A stretch of 22,845 nucleotides of DNA from an uncultured Spirochaetia bacterium (GTDB lineage: Bacteria > Spirochaetota > UBA4802 > JAGODF01), in the NCBI GenBank assembly GCA_937967705.1, contig CALCJG010000192.1, positions 1-22,845 of the forward strand, read 5' to 3'. Under the pieces are notes generated by a model. It was given only the letters and a program-made list of their open reading frames with translations, was not told where the DNA came from and did not search any database. How positions within the stretch are numbered: position 1 is the first letter of the stretch; every line of letters starts with the position of its first letter. The translations under genes were made by a program, and so were the position numbers. Shown here one piece after another: positions 22,076 to 22,845 of the stretch.

Positions 22076-22845
22076 GAGAGTGCAGGGGGCGGTAAAATAT
22101 CGATGCAACCGGCTGGCCAGTTCGGTCATCAGTATGATGTGATGCAGTTCGGCGAATCGAAAGGGTTTTTTCAGGAGGGATACGACGGGCAGGTCCCCGG
22201 GCACCTCTCTTTCCTTCTCGAAGAATTCTTCCAAATATCCGCTCATCAGAATAACCGGCAGGGGCCCGATTTCTTCGACAACTCTTCCGGCCAATTGTAC
22301 TCCGGATACCTCCGGCATGCTGTAATCGGTCAGGAGGGCGTCATAATGCACGGCAGCATCACCCCGCTTTAAAAAAGGTATCAGGTCTTTCGGGTTGTTG
22401 AAAAAATATGCCTGGAAGCCGATAAATTCCAGCATTTTACAGGTAACCTGGCAGACGCAATGCTCATCATCCACTACGAGAATCCTTTTCCATGAGTCTT
22501 CGGGTTTCTGAGCCATAAGAAAGCTGTTGAGGTTTCTCTTTCCGGAATCACGGCATCGGAGGATGGCGGTGTATCGGGACCAGTATCCCAGGGGAAGTTT
22601 GATCTTCAGCATTTCATAACAGTCGTCGAGGTGGTAGGATGATTCGTATTGAAAGAAGCATAAAGGGAGGGAAAGTCCATGAAGAACCATGTGCAGTTTA
22701 GAATCCAGTTTTTTAATGCAGTCATCCATTGCCGTTAATGTCATACCGTCTTCCCTGCAGAGATGCAGGGATTCCACGCCATGATCTGTGACGTTTATGA
22801 GGGGGATTCCCGGGTCACGGAAAAAGGCAAATTTTCTTACATTGG
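22061..22845 (-). CDS. Receiver-domain protein with uncharacterised N-terminal region, 5'-truncated
   Basis: The frame is open to the right edge, so the start lies outside the window; an internal GTG at 22777 is only the first in-frame start codon visible. Residues after the KRILVVDDEH motif form a receiver domain with an Asp pair, phospho-acceptor Asp in ALLTDYSMPE, switch Ser in ILMSGY and Lys in LLKKPF. No DNA-binding domain follows it; the protein ends about 20 residues later. The roughly 120 residues before it (including DPGIPLINVTDHG and MLKIKLPLGYWSRY) match no domain that I recognise and lack transmitter motifs. It is convergent with the interrupted response regulator and overlaps its 3' end by 15 bases. 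It may be the receiver end of a hybrid sensor or a single-domain signalling protein. Confidence 0.8.
   Translation of the reverse strand, partial: NVRKFAFFRDPGIPLINVTDHGVESLHLCREDGMTLTAMDDCIKKLDSKLHMVLHGLSLPLCFFQYESSYHLDDCYEMLKIKLPLGYWSRYTAILRCRDSGKRNLNSFLMAQKPEDSWKRILVVDDEHCVCQVTCKMLEFIGFQAYFFNNPKDLIPFLKRGDAAVHYDALLTDYSMPEVSGVQLAGRVVEEIGPLPVILMSGYLEEFFEKEREVPGDLPVVSLLKKPFRFAELHHIILMTELASRLHRYFTAPCTLSDEG

Overview
The window looks like a chromosomal segment of a spirochaete. The strongest evidence is an intact periplasmic flagellin gene (flaB, 5020-5868) with the spirochaete-type N-terminus MIINHN and the internal MWFHMGPN block. GC is moderate to high (roughly mid-50s by eye), intergenic DNA is AT-rich, and coding strands carry many G6-G8 runs. 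No tRNA, rRNA, CRISPR, IS element or integrase was recognised. Most genes are housekeeping, so any novelty lies mainly in regulatory DNA and in a few unassigned proteins.

Layout. (1) 1-656: 3' end of a PyrK-type electron-transfer subunit. (2) 618-4609, all minus strand: class A penicillin-binding protein, isochorismatase-family hydrolase, a small secreted protein of unknown function, and a mini zinc-ribbon protein. (3) 4610-5936: divergent, AT-rich flaB promoter and leader region, flaB, and a strong terminator. (4) 6006-7582: a Cys-rich zinc-ribbon-like protein, convergent with an alpha/beta hydrolase that has a G10 tract near its start. (5) 7583-9153: regulatory gap, lipoprotein, thioredoxin, terminator. 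(6) 9279-10818: dtd, then promoter-rplM-rpsI-terminator. (7) 10831-15043: recX, alaS, and an MnmD-type tRNA methyltransferase. (8) 15015-16859, minus: a large helical protein of unknown function. (9) 17103-21055: a tightly packed unit of hybrid histidine kinase, MFS transporter and MscS channel. (10) 21279-22845: a NarL/FixJ-type response regulator interrupted by an in-frame amber codon, convergent with a partial protein carrying a C-terminal receiver domain.

The best leads are: (a) a promoter-like TTGAAA-N15-GATAAT upstream of the histidine kinase whose spacer contains a G8 tract, the architecture of a phase-variable promoter; (b) a G10 tract in codons 14-17 of the alpha/beta hydrolase, a possible translational on/off switch; (c) a perfect 6-bp hairpin showing AAGGAA in its loop just upstream of the flaB Shine-Dalgarno, which fits a two-site CsrA target as known for B. 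subtilis hag; (d) the amber codon in the response regulator; (e) the small secreted protein, which from memory resembles toxin-type RNase modules. No wholly new multi-gene system was established. All promoter and hairpin calls were made by eye, without folding or motif software.
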